The position numbers and the translations under genes are program-made. Below are positions 7,512-16,541 of a stretch of DNA of 64,000 nt, in pieces. Source of the DNA: Planctomycetota bacterium (GTDB lineage: Bacteria; Planctomycetota; SZUA-567; JAKLDR01); assembly GCA_022703445.1 (NCBI GenBank), contig JAKLDR010000009.1, positions 23,737 to 87,736 of the forward strand, read 5' to 3'. Each line of letters opens with the position of its first letter. Position 1 is the stretch's first letter. The notes beneath the pieces were generated by a model. The model saw only the letters and a list, made by a program, of their open reading frames with translations, had not been told where the DNA came from and searched no databases.

Positions 7512-8615
7512 ATGCTTCTGCATGAATTCCTCACCATGCACCGGGATGTGATCCTGGCGCGCGCCAGGCAATTCCTGGTGGAAAGGGATGTCCCCCGGCC
7601 GCGCGAGGAGGGGCTGGCCGCGGGCATGCCCCGGTTCTTCGAGCAACTCATCGGGCGAGTCCGCGGCAACGACGGCTCGACCGCCGGCGGATCTCCGGCC
7701 CTGGAGACCTCCGCAGTGCAGCGCGGAGAGGACCTCTTCCTCGCCGGATTCTCGGTGACGCAGGTGGTGTACGCCTACGGCGCAATCTGCCAGGCCGTCA
7801 TGTCGGTGGCCGAGGGGCAGAGACAAGCGGTGGAGCCGCGGGAGTTCAGGTCCCTCAACATGGCCCTGGACGATGCCATCGCCAACGCGGTCGAGGAATT
7901 CCAGCGCCAGACATCGCAGCGGGCCAGCCAGCAGCGGAGCGAGAGCCTGGGCACGCTGGCCCACGAACTGCGCAACGTGCTGACCACGGCGAGCCTGGCT
8001 TTCGGCATCGTCAAGCGGGGCAGCGTGGCTCCCGGCGGAAGCACCGGCGCGATCATCGACACGTGCTTCGCGCAGATGCGCAGCCTGATAGACCGGGCCC
8101 TGACCGAGGTCCGCCTGAATGAGAAGATGCCCCTGTATCTGGAACAGATCAAGCTCTCGGTGATGATCGACGAGGTCATCGCCAGCCTCTCCGCGGATGC
8201 CGACATGCGGACGATTGCCCTGGAGCCCGAGGTGGACCAGGGCGTGGTGTTCAACGCCGATCGGCAGCTCCTCACCTCGGCCGTCGCCAACCTCGTCCAG
8301 AACGCGATCAAGTACACCCGGCACCACTCCTGCGTCAGAGTGCGGGGGCACGAGTGGGAAGGCAAGGTCCGCATCGAGGTCGAGGATGCCTGCGGGGGGC
8401 TGCCTGCGGGCAAGGCGGAGGAGCTCTTTCGGCCCTTCACGCGGCGCTCGACTTCTCAGCCCGGAGTGGGGCTGGGGCTGGCCATCGCCAGGCAGGCCGT
8501 GGAGGCGCACGGCGGTGTGATCCACGCGCGGAGCCTTCCGGGCAAGGGATGCGTCTTCACGATCGAGCTTCCGCACATGGCCGGCCGGGATGACTCGTTG
8601 GACAACGACAGGTAG
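7512..8615 (+). CDS. Sensor histidine kinase with RsbRD-like N-terminal domain
   Basis: 367 residues. The N-terminal 130 or so (LTMHRDVILARARQFLVERD onward) look like the helical RsbRD/globin-like sensor domain found in soluble kinases. The H-box is LAHELRNVLTT near residue 154, followed by the GHKL ATPase: N-box NLVQNAIKYT, G1 DACGGLP, F-box FRPFTRR and G2 GVGLGLAIARQA. No membrane segment is visible, so it should be cytoplasmic. No response regulator is adjacent. The ATG at 7512 follows AGAGGGG. The next gene starts 53 bp downstream on the same strand. Confidence 0.85.
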   Translation: MLLHEFLTMHRDVILARARQFLVERDVPRPREEGLAAGMPRFFEQLIGRVRGNDGSTAGGSPALETSAVQRGEDLFLAGFSVTQVVYAYGAICQAVMSVAEGQRQAVEPREFRSLNMALDDAIANAVEEFQRQTSQRASQQRSESLGTLAHELRNVLTTASLAFGIVKRGSVAPGGSTGAIIDTCFAQMRSLIDRALTEVRLNEKMPLYLEQIKLSVMIDEVIASLSADADMRTIALEPEVDQGVVFNADRQLLTSAVANLVQNAIKYTRHHSCVRVRGHEWEGKVRIEVEDACGGLPAGKAEELFRPFTRRSTSQPGVGLGLAIARQAVEAHGGVIHARSLPGKGCVFTIELPHMAGRDDSLDNDR

Positions 8616-8668
8616 GTCGTCCGGGAGATGCCCGTCCTCGGGAAACGTGGCCCTGGGAGGTGGAGAAG

Positions 8669-9121
8669 ATGAACAAGCGAGACAGGAAGACGGTGAAGGC
8701 GGTGAAGACGATCGCGGGCCTGTGGCTCGACCACCGGAAAGCGGTCATCGTGACGATTTCGGACACAACGGAGATGGCGAAGCTGATCATATCCAAAGTC
8801 GAGAGGCAGCTCGGGCGCCCCGGAGGCATGCGCTCCACGGTCCGCTTCGAGCCCCTGCAGGTGCCGCCCGACGACCGCCGCCAGAGGAGGTTCACCGGGC
8901 AGCTCAACATCTACTACGAAGCGGTGATCGCGTCCGTGCGAGACGCAGACCGCATCCTGATATTCGGCCCGGGCGAGGCCACCGGCGAACTGCTCAAGCG
9001 CCTGAAGAGGCAGAATCTGCGGGGCCGGGTTGCGGCGACAGAGGCTGCGGACAGGATGACCGGTCCGCAGATTGCCGCTAGGGCGAGGCGGTTCTTCCTC
9101 CAGGAGCGCCACGGGCAGTAG
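8669..9121 (+). CDS. Small eRF1/baeRF-like protein
   Basis: 150 residues. The opening GLWLDHRKAVIVTIS resembles the WLDHREA-type start of bacterial eRF1-related (baeRF) or host-attachment-like proteins. The C-terminal half (ADRILIFGPGEATGELLKRL) resembles an L7Ae/eRF1 domain-3 fold. Proteins of this sort are thought to act on ribosomes or RNA, but none is well characterised. I chose ATG 8669 because GGGAGG lies 8 bases upstream; a GTG at 8660 overlaps that site. It sits between a kinase and a radical SAM gene on the same strand. Confidence 0.55.
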   Translation: MNKRDRKTVKAVKTIAGLWLDHRKAVIVTISDTTEMAKLIISKVERQLGRPGGMRSTVRFEPLQVPPDDRRQRRFTGQLNIYYEAVIASVRDADRILIFGPGEATGELLKRLKRQNLRGRVAATEAADRMTGPQIAARARRFFLQERHGQ

Positions 9122-9181
9122 TGCGGGGCTTCCGGCGCGGCCGGACGCCGAGCCATCCGGAGAAGACAGGAGAAGTGCTGA

Positions 9182-10588
9182 ATGCGACTATGCCTGATCA
9201 ACCCGTCCAACCCTCTGGTCAGCATGGTTCGCGTCGGGGGGAGCCGCTGGAACCGCTACCGCGTGTGGAAGCCGCTGAGCCTGATGGTGCTGGCCGGATT
9301 GACCCCTCCCGAATGGGAGGTCAGCATAGTTGACGAGAACCTGGGCATGCCGAACTACCTGGCCATGCCCCGTCCGGACCTGGTGGGCATCACCGCCTTC
9401 ACCTCGCAGGCCAACCGGGCCTACGAGCTGGCCGCGTACTTCAGGGGCCTGGGCGTGCCCGTGGTCATGGGCGGCATCCATGCCACCATGTGCCTGGACG
9501 AGGTCTCGGCGCGCGTGGACGCGGTGGTCACCGGCGAGGCCGAGGGCGTATGGGCGAAGGTCCTGGACGACGTCCGGGCCGGACGCCTGCAGCGCCGCTA
9601 CGACGGGGGGCTGGCCGAGATCGGAGCGGTGCTGCCGGCCCGGCACGACCTGACGGGCAGAGGCTACGCCTTCGGGGCCATTCAGACCACGCGGGGCTGT
9701 CCGCTCAACTGCAGCTTCTGCAGCGTGACCGCCTTCAACGGCGCCAAGTACCGGCAGCGGCCCATTCCCGACGTGGTGCGCGAGTTCGCCTCGATCCGCG
9801 AGAAGTACGTCCTGGTGGTGGACGACAACCTGATCGGCACGAGTCCCGAGCACCTGGCCCGCGCCAAGGAGCTGTTCCGCGCCCTGGCCCAGAGCGGGGC
9901 CCGCCACAGCTGGGTGGCTCAGGCCACCATCAACTTCGCCGATGACGAGGAGCTCCTGGAGCTGGCCGCCAGGGCCGGGTGCCGGGGCGTCTTCATCGGC
10001 TTCGAGTCATCCTCGGTGGAAGGACTCCGGGAGGTCGGCAAGAAGTTCAACTTCATCAGGGGCCGGGATTTCCGGGCCTCGGTGCGGCGCATCCAGCGGC
10101 ACAACATCATGGTCGTGGGTTCATTCATCATCGGCCTGGACGTGGACGGCCCCGGCGCGGGGCGGCGCATCGCCGAAGTGGCCAGCCACTACGGCGTGGA
10201 CAACCTGAACGCCCTGTTCCTGACGCCCCTGCCCGGCACGCGCCTCTGGGATCAGATGTGGGCCGAGGACCGGCTCTCCCTCGACCGGTTCCCGCAGGAC
10301 TGGAACTACTACACCCTGACCTTCCCGGTCGCCAGGTACAAGCACTTGTCGACGGACGGCATCATCCGGGAGATGGTGGCCTGCAACCGACATTTCTACT
10401 CCTGGCCGCGCATCCTGCGCCGGGCCTGGAGCAGCCTGTGGCGGCGCCACGCGCCGCTGATCGGCCTGGTTGGCAGCCTGTCATACCGGAGCAACTTCCG
10501 CCGGGACTGCCGGGCCTACGCCGACTTCCAGCGCAGACTGGACAGCCCGAGCCGGGCCGCACCGTCGAGAGCCGCCATCGGGCAGTGA
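9182..10588 (+). CDS. B12-binding-type radical SAM protein (BchE/HpnJ-like architecture)
   Basis: 468 residues. It starts MRLCLINPSNP, the typical opening of a B12-binding domain, with a Rossmann fold (VGITAFTSQANRAYELA, then VPVVMGGIHATM and VVTGEAEG). The radical SAM cluster motif is TTRGCPLNCSFCSVTAFNG (CX3CX2C, about residues 178-185). Core elements follow: VLVVDDNLIG, CRGVFIGFESSS, VVGSFIIGLD and LTPLPGTRLWDQM. The basic Trp-rich C-terminus (RILRRAWSSLWRRHAP) is common in membrane-lipid or hopanoid radical SAM enzymes, so a lipid-like substrate is possible. An AGGAG site precedes the ATG. It converges on the helicase gene 113 bp away; that gap holds nothing I can name. Confidence 0.85.
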   Translation: MRLCLINPSNPLVSMVRVGGSRWNRYRVWKPLSLMVLAGLTPPEWEVSIVDENLGMPNYLAMPRPDLVGITAFTSQANRAYELAAYFRGLGVPVVMGGIHATMCLDEVSARVDAVVTGEAEGVWAKVLDDVRAGRLQRRYDGGLAEIGAVLPARHDLTGRGYAFGAIQTTRGCPLNCSFCSVTAFNGAKYRQRPIPDVVREFASIREKYVLVVDDNLIGTSPEHLARAKELFRALAQSGARHSWVAQATINFADDEELLELAARAGCRGVFIGFESSSVEGLREVGKKFNFIRGRDFRASVRRIQRHNIMVVGSFIIGLDVDGPGAGRRIAEVASHYGVDNLNALFLTPLPGTRLWDQMWAEDRLSLDRFPQDWNYYTLTFPVARYKHLSTDGIIREMVACNRHFYSWPRILRRAWSSLWRRHAPLIGLVGSLSYRSNFRRDCRAYADFQRRLDSPSRAAPSRAAIGQ

Positions 10589-10701
10589 CTCCGCCTTCCG
10601 GCGGGCTTCCGGCCGGGGGATGAGACGCCCGGGATCCGGCGAGCCGCGCGCCGCCGCGGATGGCCCGCTGATGTCCCCGGCCTCCAACGATGCGGCAGGG
10701 C

Positions 10702-12738
10702 CTAACCGGACCACAGGTCCCGCAGCTTGTCGTCGACCGTCCGGCTGCCCCCCTGCCCCGCGTCTTCCGCGGGATGCTCCTCGTCCTGCTGCGCGCCGGC
10801 CGTGCTTCGCGCGAAGAGCCGGGCCTGGACGTCCGCCAGGAAGCGCGAGACCTGGGCATAGGAGTGGGCGTCGGACAGACCGCGGCCGCGGTGGTAGTAG
10901 CGCAGCGGGAAGAAGATGCCCAGCGAGTCCTTGGCGCGGGTCATGGCCACGTAGAGCAGCCGCCGCTCCTCGTCGATCTCCTCCGCGCTGCCGGTGGCCA
11001 TGTCGGACGGGATCATGCCGTCGGCGGCGTGGATGATGTAGACGGCGTCCCACTCGCAGCCCTTGGCCGAGTGGATGGTGGACAGGATCAGGTAGTCGTC
11101 GTCCAGCAGCGGCTTGCCGGCCAGGTCGCCGGTCGAGCGCGGCGGGTCCAGGGTCAGGTCGGTGATGAACTTGCTCCGCGACCGGTAGTTGGAGGCGATG
11201 AGCTCAAGCTGGTCCAGGTCCCGCAGCCGGACCTTGGGGTTCTCGTAGACGCGCTCGAAGATCGGCTCGTAGAACCTGCGAATCCGCTCCACCTGGGCGG
11301 CGGGCGGCACCTTGCCAGTGGTGCAGTTCCTCATCGCCGACCGGAATACCTGGAACGCCTTCTCGGCGGCGGGCGGGGGCTTCGGGGGGGCATCCTGGAG
11401 CGCCCTGAGCGGATTCCCGGCGCCGCCGCCGTCGCCGCCGATGCCCAGCCCGGCCATGAGCTTCCGGGCCGCCGCCGGCCCCACGCCGGGCATCAGCAGG
11501 AGGACCCGGTACCAGCTCATCTGGTCGGCCGGGTTCTCCAGGATGCGCAGGATGGCGATGAGGTCCTTCACGTGGGCCGCCTCGACGAACTTCAGCCCGC
11601 CGTACTTGACGAAGGGGATGTTCCGGCGGGTGAGTTCCACTTCGAGCTGGGCGCTGTGGTGTCCGGCGCGGAAGAGCACGGCCTGGCGCATGAGCGGCAC
11701 GCCCTCTTCGCGCCTGGCCAGTATCCGGTCGCAGACCGCGTTGCACTGCTCGGTCTCGTCCAGGCAGGTGACCAGGGCCGGCTTCTCCCCGCCCTGCCGC
11801 CGCGTGAAGAGGTTCTTGGTGTACCTCTCGCCGGCCTGCTCCATGACCGCGTTGGAGGCGTCCAGGATCGGCTGGACCGAGCGGTAGTTCTCCTCCAGGG
11901 TGATGGTCCTGGCCTTCGGGAACTGCCTGGGGAAGTCGAGCATGTTCCGGACCGTGGCCGACCGGAAGGAGTAGATGGACTGGGCGTCGTCGCCCACCAC
12001 CATGATGTTGCCGTTCCTCCGGCGCATGGCGACGAGGATCTCGGCCTGGACGACGTTGGTGTCCTGGTACTCGTCGACCAGGACGTGATCGAAGCGACCG
12101 GCGACCTTGTCTCCCACTTCGGGCGCGTCCATCAGGGCCTGCCAGTGGAGCAGCAGGTCGTCGTAGTCCAGGACGTTCTGCTCGCGCTTGCGCCGCACGT
12201 AGGCCTCGAAGATGGCGCGGATGCCGTCGATGTCGTCTTCGCACCAGGGGAAGGCGGCCTGGAGGACGGCCTTGAGCTTCATGCGGCTGTTGACCATGCG
12301 CGAGTAGATCGCCGACAGGGTCCCCTTGCGGGGGAAGCGTTTCTTGGCCTTGGCCAGGCCGAGCTCCCCCCGGATCAGGTTCATCAGGTCCTCGCTGTCG
12401 GCCTGGTCCATGACCGTGAAGGTGGCCGACAGGCCGACGGCCCGGCCGTAGAGCCTGAGCAGCCGGTTGGCCGTGGCGTGGAACGTGCCGCCCCAGACCT
12501 TGTTGGCCTGGGCCCCGGCGAAACGTGCCGCCCTGCCGAGCATCTCCGCCGCCGCGCGGCGCGTGAAGGTGAGGAGCAGGATGCGGTCCGCCGGGGTGCC
12601 CTGCTCGATCAGCCAGGCCACGCGGCTGGCCAGGGTCTTGGTCTTCCCGGTGCCGGCCCCGGCGATGACCAGCACCGGCCCGTCGGGGCAGGTGACGGCC
12701 TCGCGCTGGGCGGGGTTGAGCTCGTTCAGCCAGTCCAC
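10702..12738 (-). CDS. UvrD/PcrA-family superfamily 1 helicase
   Basis: 678 residues with all SF1 motifs: I (AGAGTGKTKTL), II (HVLVDEYQDTN), III (VVGDDAQSIYSFR), IV (LEENYRS), V (TIHSAKGCEWDAVYI) and VI (EERRLLYVAMTRAK). It should unwind DNA 3'-5' with ATP in repair or recombination. The start is a GTG at 12738, overlapping the end of the DUF72 gene by 13 bp; longer frames upstream simply read through DUF72 out of frame. It is the last gene of the LexA-headed operon, so damage-inducible expression is likely. A glycine-rich insert (GIGGDGGGAGNP) after a helix-hairpin-helix-like LMPGVGPAAARKLM is unusual. Confidence 0.88.
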   Translation of the reverse strand: MDWLNELNPAQREAVTCPDGPVLVIAGAGTGKTKTLASRVAWLIEQGTPADRILLLTFTRRAAAEMLGRAARFAGAQANKVWGGTFHATANRLLRLYGRAVGLSATFTVMDQADSEDLMNLIRGELGLAKAKKRFPRKGTLSAIYSRMVNSRMKLKAVLQAAFPWCEDDIDGIRAIFEAYVRRKREQNVLDYDDLLLHWQALMDAPEVGDKVAGRFDHVLVDEYQDTNVVQAEILVAMRRRNGNIMVVGDDAQSIYSFRSATVRNMLDFPRQFPKARTITLEENYRSVQPILDASNAVMEQAGERYTKNLFTRRQGGEKPALVTCLDETEQCNAVCDRILARREEGVPLMRQAVLFRAGHHSAQLEVELTRRNIPFVKYGGLKFVEAAHVKDLIAILRILENPADQMSWYRVLLLMPGVGPAAARKLMAGLGIGGDGGGAGNPLRALQDAPPKPPPAAEKAFQVFRSAMRNCTTGKVPPAAQVERIRRFYEPIFERVYENPKVRLRDLDQLELIASNYRSRSKFITDLTLDPPRSTGDLAGKPLLDDDYLILSTIHSAKGCEWDAVYIIHAADGMIPSDMATGSAEEIDEERRLLYVAMTRAKDSLGIFFPLRYYHRGRGLSDAHSYAQVSRFLADVQARLFARSTAGAQQDEEHPAEDAGQGGSRTVDDKLRDLWSG

Positions 12739-13505
12739 AGGTTCACCTGCCTGAGGATCTCCCGCATCTGCCGGGCGTTCTGGACGGCCTGGGCGGCGTG
12801 GCAGTTGTTGAAGAAGACGAACAGGTCCCTGGCCCGCCCGGCCATGGTTTTGAGCCCCGCGACCCACTCGCGCAGCTCGGCCTCCGAGTAGAGGTAGTCG
12901 TAGCGCAGCGCCCCCTCCTTGTACCAGTTGGCCGCGTTCCTGGAGTGGAAACGCAGGTAGCCGATGTCCCCGGTGGCCCTGGCCACGCGCGGGAAGAGCG
13001 TGCTCGCCTCCGGCTCGTCCACGGCCACGTAGTTGAGCCGGAGCGCCTCCAGGAAATCGTAGACGGCCGGATGATCCCAGGAGCGGTCGCGGAACTCCAC
13101 CGCGGCGCCGGCGCCGAAGAGCTCGGCGATGCGGTGCAGGTAGCTGCGGTTGGCCTCGGTGTTCTTGAAGCTCTGCGGGAACTGGAAGAGCACGCCGGAG
13201 AGCCGGCCGGCCTCGCGCATGGGCGCGAGGGCCGCCAGGAAGTCGCCCGCGGCCGAGCAGTCGCCCTCGTGGGTGAAGGTCCTGTGGGCCTTCACGAAGA
13301 AACGGAAGCCCGCGGGGGTCTTCTCGACCATGCCGGCCATGACCCTGGCGGTGGGCGGCTTGTAGTAGGTGTAGTTGACCTCGACGGCGTCGAATTCCCT
13401 GGCGTAGAACGGCAGCATGCCCTGCGCCCCGGTGCCGGGCGGGTAGAACGGCCCCACCCAGTCCTTGAAGCTGTAGCCGGAGGTTCCTATGCGGACCTCG
13501 CCCAT
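12726..13505 (-). CDS. DUF72 (YecE-family) protein
   Basis: 259 residues with the family pattern throughout: VRIGTSGYSFKDWVGPFYPP at the N-terminus, AVEVNYTYYKPP, FFVKAHRTFTH, VLFQFPQSFKN, AVEFRDRSW and the C-terminal FFNNCHAAQAVQNAR. DUF72 proteins adopt a TIM-barrel-like fold; the biochemical role is not established. It is translationally linked on both sides: its start overlaps the polymerase gene by 19 bp and its end overlaps the helicase by 13 bp. GGAGAGGTG precedes the ATG. Its place in a DNA-damage operon is the only functional hint here. Confidence 0.85.
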   Translation of the reverse strand: MGEVRIGTSGYSFKDWVGPFYPPGTGAQGMLPFYAREFDAVEVNYTYYKPPTARVMAGMVEKTPAGFRFFVKAHRTFTHEGDCSAAGDFLAALAPMREAGRLSGVLFQFPQSFKNTEANRSYLHRIAELFGAGAAVEFRDRSWDHPAVYDFLEALRLNYVAVDEPEASTLFPRVARATGDIGYLRFHSRNAANWYKEGALRYDYLYSEAELREWVAGLKTMAGRARDLFVFFNNCHAAQAVQNARQMREILRQVNLWTG

Positions 13506-16504
13506 CGCACCTCTCCCTGGAGGGACGCCACGCGCTGTGCCGTGATGCTGAGCGCATCATACTGGGACTCCACGACCCCCTCAACGACAAAGGGCCCCAG
13601 GCCGCCGTCGGCCAGAATCCGACGGCTGCGGCCGTAGACATCGGGGAACATCGTTGCCTCCACCAGCCCCTCCTCGTCGGAGAGCGTCAGGAAGGCCATC
13701 ATCCGCCCGCCCTCCGCCCTGGTCCTCCGGCCGGCGGCCGCCATCCCGGCCAGCCGCACCCGCCGGCCGATCAGCCCGGGCAGCATCCCGCTCGCGACCG
13801 CGCCCCCGGCCGTCAGGTCCGGCCGGAGCGCCGCCAGGGGATGGGCCCGGCTCCAGAGCTCCAGGAGCTCCCACTCGTCGGCCGCCTTCCTGGCCAGGGG
13901 GTAGTCGCCGGGCAGGGCGGCGGCGGCCGGATCGCATCCCTGGTCCAGCAGCCTGCCGACGCCCGGCAGCTTGCGGGCCCTCCCGAGGCCGGTGTGCAGC
14001 TCCAGGATCAGCACCGGCCGCGGCCGCCCGGTGAAGTCCAGCGCGCCGCAGCGGATCAGTGCCTCGGCCTCGCCGGGCCGGACCGCGCTCCTGGCCAGGA
14101 GTTCACGCAGATCCTCGAAGGGCCGGTCCGCCAGGATGGACTCCACGGTCCTTTCGGAGATGCCCCTGATCCGCCCCAGGCCGGTCCGGATGGCTCCGTC
14201 CTCCAGCGCGAACTCCCGACCGGAGCGGTTGACGCAGGGCAGGAGCGGCCGGGCGCCGGAGCGGCGGGCCTCCTCCAGGTAGACCCAGTGCGGGTACATG
14301 CTGGCGTTGTTGTTGAGGGCGCCGATCCAGAACTCCGCCGGGTGGTGGGCCTTGAGCCAGGCGTTGGCCCAGGCCAGACGCGCGTAGCTCGCCGCGTGCG
14401 CCCGGCAGAAGCTGTAGGCGTTGAACTTGGCCATCTGCACCCAGAGGTCGGCGGAGAGCCCGGGCGCGGCCCCGGCGGCCCGGCAGCGCCCCAGGAAGTC
14501 CCGCGAGAGCCGGAGCCGCTCGTCGTCGGTCCGGCACTTGGTCACCGCCCGCCGGAAGCGGTCGGCCTCGGGCAGCGAGAGCCCGCCGAGGGCCGCGGCC
14601 ACCAGCAGCACGTCGTCCTCGTAGAGCAGCACGCCCCGGGTGGCGCCAAGGATGGAATCCAGGCGCGGGTCGAGCGCCGGGACTGGTTCGAGCCCTCGGA
14701 TGCGCCGCACGAAGGACTCCTTCATCCCCAGCGAGGCCGCCCCCGGCCGGATCAGGGCCAGGGCCTGCATCAGCCCCCGGATGTCGCCGGGCCGGAGCTG
14801 CCGGACCAGGTGGCGCATGGCCGGGCTCTCCAGCTGGTTGACGCCCAGGGTGTCGCCGCGGGCCAGGAGCGCCGCGGTGGCCGGATCGCCGTCGGGGAGG
14901 TCCTCCGGCCCGGACGCGGCGGAGCCCCTGCCCCGCAGGAGCCCGAACGCCTCCCCGGCCGAGGACAGCGCCCGGTTGCCGAGCAGATCCAGCTTTACTA
15001 GGCCCACGGCCTCCACCGCGTCCTTGTCGTACTGGGTGATGACCACGCCCTTCTCGGCGCGCTGCAGGGGCGCGTGGCGGCGGATGGCGTCCGGGGTTAT
15101 CACCACCCCGCCGCAGTGGACCGAGAGGTGGTGCGGGAAGCCCTCCAGCCGCCTGGCCAGCTCCAGGGCCTGCTCGACGGTCACGCTCTCCGCCGGCAGC
15201 GAGCCCCAGTCCTGGCGCTCCGCCCCCAGGCGGAGGCGCTTCTCGACCCGCGTGATGACGGCGTTGGACAGTCCCAGGACCTTGCCGGCCTCCCGGAGGG
15301 CGAGCCTGGGCTGGAGCGTGGCGTAGGTCGCGATCATGGCCACGTGATCGGCGCCGTGCCGGCGGTAGACGTGGGCGATGACCTCGTCGCGCAGCCGCCA
15401 GCAGAAGTCGATGTCCAGGTCCGGGTAGTCCTGCCGTCCCTCGTTCAGGAAACGCTCGAAGGGCAGGCCGTAGGCCAGGGGATCGACGTTGGTGATGCCC
15501 AGGCAATAGGCCGCCAGGGAACTGGCCCCCGAGCCCCGGCCGGCCACCGGCGTGCCCAGCCCCCGGGCGTACCGGACGATGTCGGCCACGACCAGGAAGT
15601 AGTCGGCGAAGCCCATCCTGCGGATGAGCGCCAGCTCGCGGTCCAGCCGCTCCCTGGCGGCGGCCGACGGGCGCCCGTACCTGGCGTGCGCCCCGGCCAG
15701 GGCCTCGGCCTCCAGCCTGGCGGCGGAATCCCCCGGCAGTTTGGGGAAGACCGGCTCCCGGGCCAGCAGGTCGAACCGGCAGCGGTCGGCCAGCTCCAGG
15801 GAGTTCCGCAGGGCCCCGGGCCGGTCGGCGAACAGCCTGGCCATGGCCTCCGGCCCGCGCAGGAAGCCCGACCGCCGCTCTTCGACCCCCACCTCGGCCA
15901 GCAGGCAGTTCCGGTGCATGGCCGTGAGCGCCCGGTGCAGCTCGAAGTCCTCGGGGGCGGCCAGGAAGACGTCGCAGGAGGCCACCAAGCCCAGGTCGAG
16001 CCGCCGGGCAGCCTCCAGCACCTCCTCCTCGGCCTTGAGGCTCACCGCGGGCCGCAGCAGCTCGAGCCAGAGCCGGCCGCGGTCGAGGTTCCCGGCCAGC
16101 TTCCCGGCCAGCGCCGCCGAAGGGGTCAGCACGACCAGCCCAGTCTGCCGCGTCGGCAGCTCGGCAGCCAACCGGAAGCCCTGGTGGAGGTTCCTCCTGG
16201 TGATGAGCTCGCAGAGGTTGGCGTAGCCGGCCGCCGTCTCCACCAGCACCACCGCCTGCCCGTCCGGGGCGTCGAGCAGGGACCCCAGGATGGGTCGGAG
16301 CCCCGCCTCGCGGGCCTTCTCGAAGAACGGCACCGCGCCGTGGAGGTTGCCCTCGTCGGTCAGGGCCAGCGCCCCATAGCCATGCCCGGCCGCCCGGGCC
16401 AGGAGACTGTCCAACGAAGACGCCCCGGACAGGAGGGAGTAGTTGGAGCGTACCCGTAAAGGGACTGAGGGGCTGAGGTGCTGAGGCATCGAGTTTGGTT
16501 CCAC
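13487..16504 (-). CDS. dnaE2: DnaE2/ImuC-type error-prone DNA polymerase III alpha subunit
   Basis: 1005 residues, the short length of DnaE2 rather than about 1150 for replicative DnaE. The layout is an N-terminal PHP domain, palm with GRGSGASSLAAYCLGITNVDP and the catalytic DYPDLDIDF, fingers, helix-hairpin-helix and a C-terminal OB fold (FLTLSDEEGLVEATMFPDVY). PHP metal ligands are lost: the usual His in HSNYS is Arg (RSNYS, residues 19-23) and the His in TDHG is Glu (TDEG), as in DnaE2. It should do translesion synthesis with DinB. The GTG start at 16504 has GGAGG upstream. Codons 6-16 lie inside a CTGAGGGA-type hairpin arm, so the repeat contributes the residues MPQHLSPSVPLR. Confidence 0.85.
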   Translation of the reverse strand: MEPNSMPQHLSPSVPLRVRSNYSLLSGASSLDSLLARAAGHGYGALALTDEGNLHGAVPFFEKAREAGLRPILGSLLDAPDGQAVVLVETAAGYANLCELITRRNLHQGFRLAAELPTRQTGLVVLTPSAALAGKLAGNLDRGRLWLELLRPAVSLKAEEEVLEAARRLDLGLVASCDVFLAAPEDFELHRALTAMHRNCLLAEVGVEERRSGFLRGPEAMARLFADRPGALRNSLELADRCRFDLLAREPVFPKLPGDSAARLEAEALAGAHARYGRPSAAARERLDRELALIRRMGFADYFLVVADIVRYARGLGTPVAGRGSGASSLAAYCLGITNVDPLAYGLPFERFLNEGRQDYPDLDIDFCWRLRDEVIAHVYRRHGADHVAMIATYATLQPRLALREAGKVLGLSNAVITRVEKRLRLGAERQDWGSLPAESVTVEQALELARRLEGFPHHLSVHCGGVVITPDAIRRHAPLQRAEKGVVITQYDKDAVEAVGLVKLDLLGNRALSSAGEAFGLLRGRGSAASGPEDLPDGDPATAALLARGDTLGVNQLESPAMRHLVRQLRPGDIRGLMQALALIRPGAASLGMKESFVRRIRGLEPVPALDPRLDSILGATRGVLLYEDDVLLVAAALGGLSLPEADRFRRAVTKCRTDDERLRLSRDFLGRCRAAGAAPGLSADLWVQMAKFNAYSFCRAHAASYARLAWANAWLKAHHPAEFWIGALNNNASMYPHWVYLEEARRSGARPLLPCVNRSGREFALEDGAIRTGLGRIRGISERTVESILADRPFEDLRELLARSAVRPGEAEALIRCGALDFTGRPRPVLILELHTGLGRARKLPGVGRLLDQGCDPAAAALPGDYPLARKAADEWELLELWSRAHPLAALRPDLTAGGAVASGMLPGLIGRRVRLAGMAAAGRRTRAEGGRMMAFLTLSDEEGLVEATMFPDVYGRSRRILADGGLGPFVVEGVVESQYDALSITAQRVASLQGEVRWARSA

Positions 16505-16541
16505 CGCCGCCGGTTCCTCCCCCTCAGTACCTCGGTGCCTA
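16463..16541. repeat. Imperfect hairpin, CTGAGGGA-type word, at the dinB/dnaE2 junction
   Basis: The left arm 16461-16489 (GGGACTGAGGGGCTGAGGTG then CTGAGGCAT) lies in the first codons of dnaE2. The right arm 16518-16541 (TCCCCCTCAGTACCTCGGTG then CCTA) reaches the dinB stop codon. The arms are inverted and imperfect. The same word forms the flanks of the S23 cassette 1.2 kb away. It may influence dnaE2 translation, since it covers the start region. Confidence 0.65.

Noticed and set aside
10690..12891. 733-codon plus-strand frame opposite the helicase
   Set aside because: The helicase motifs I-VI are all on the minus strand; this frame has none.
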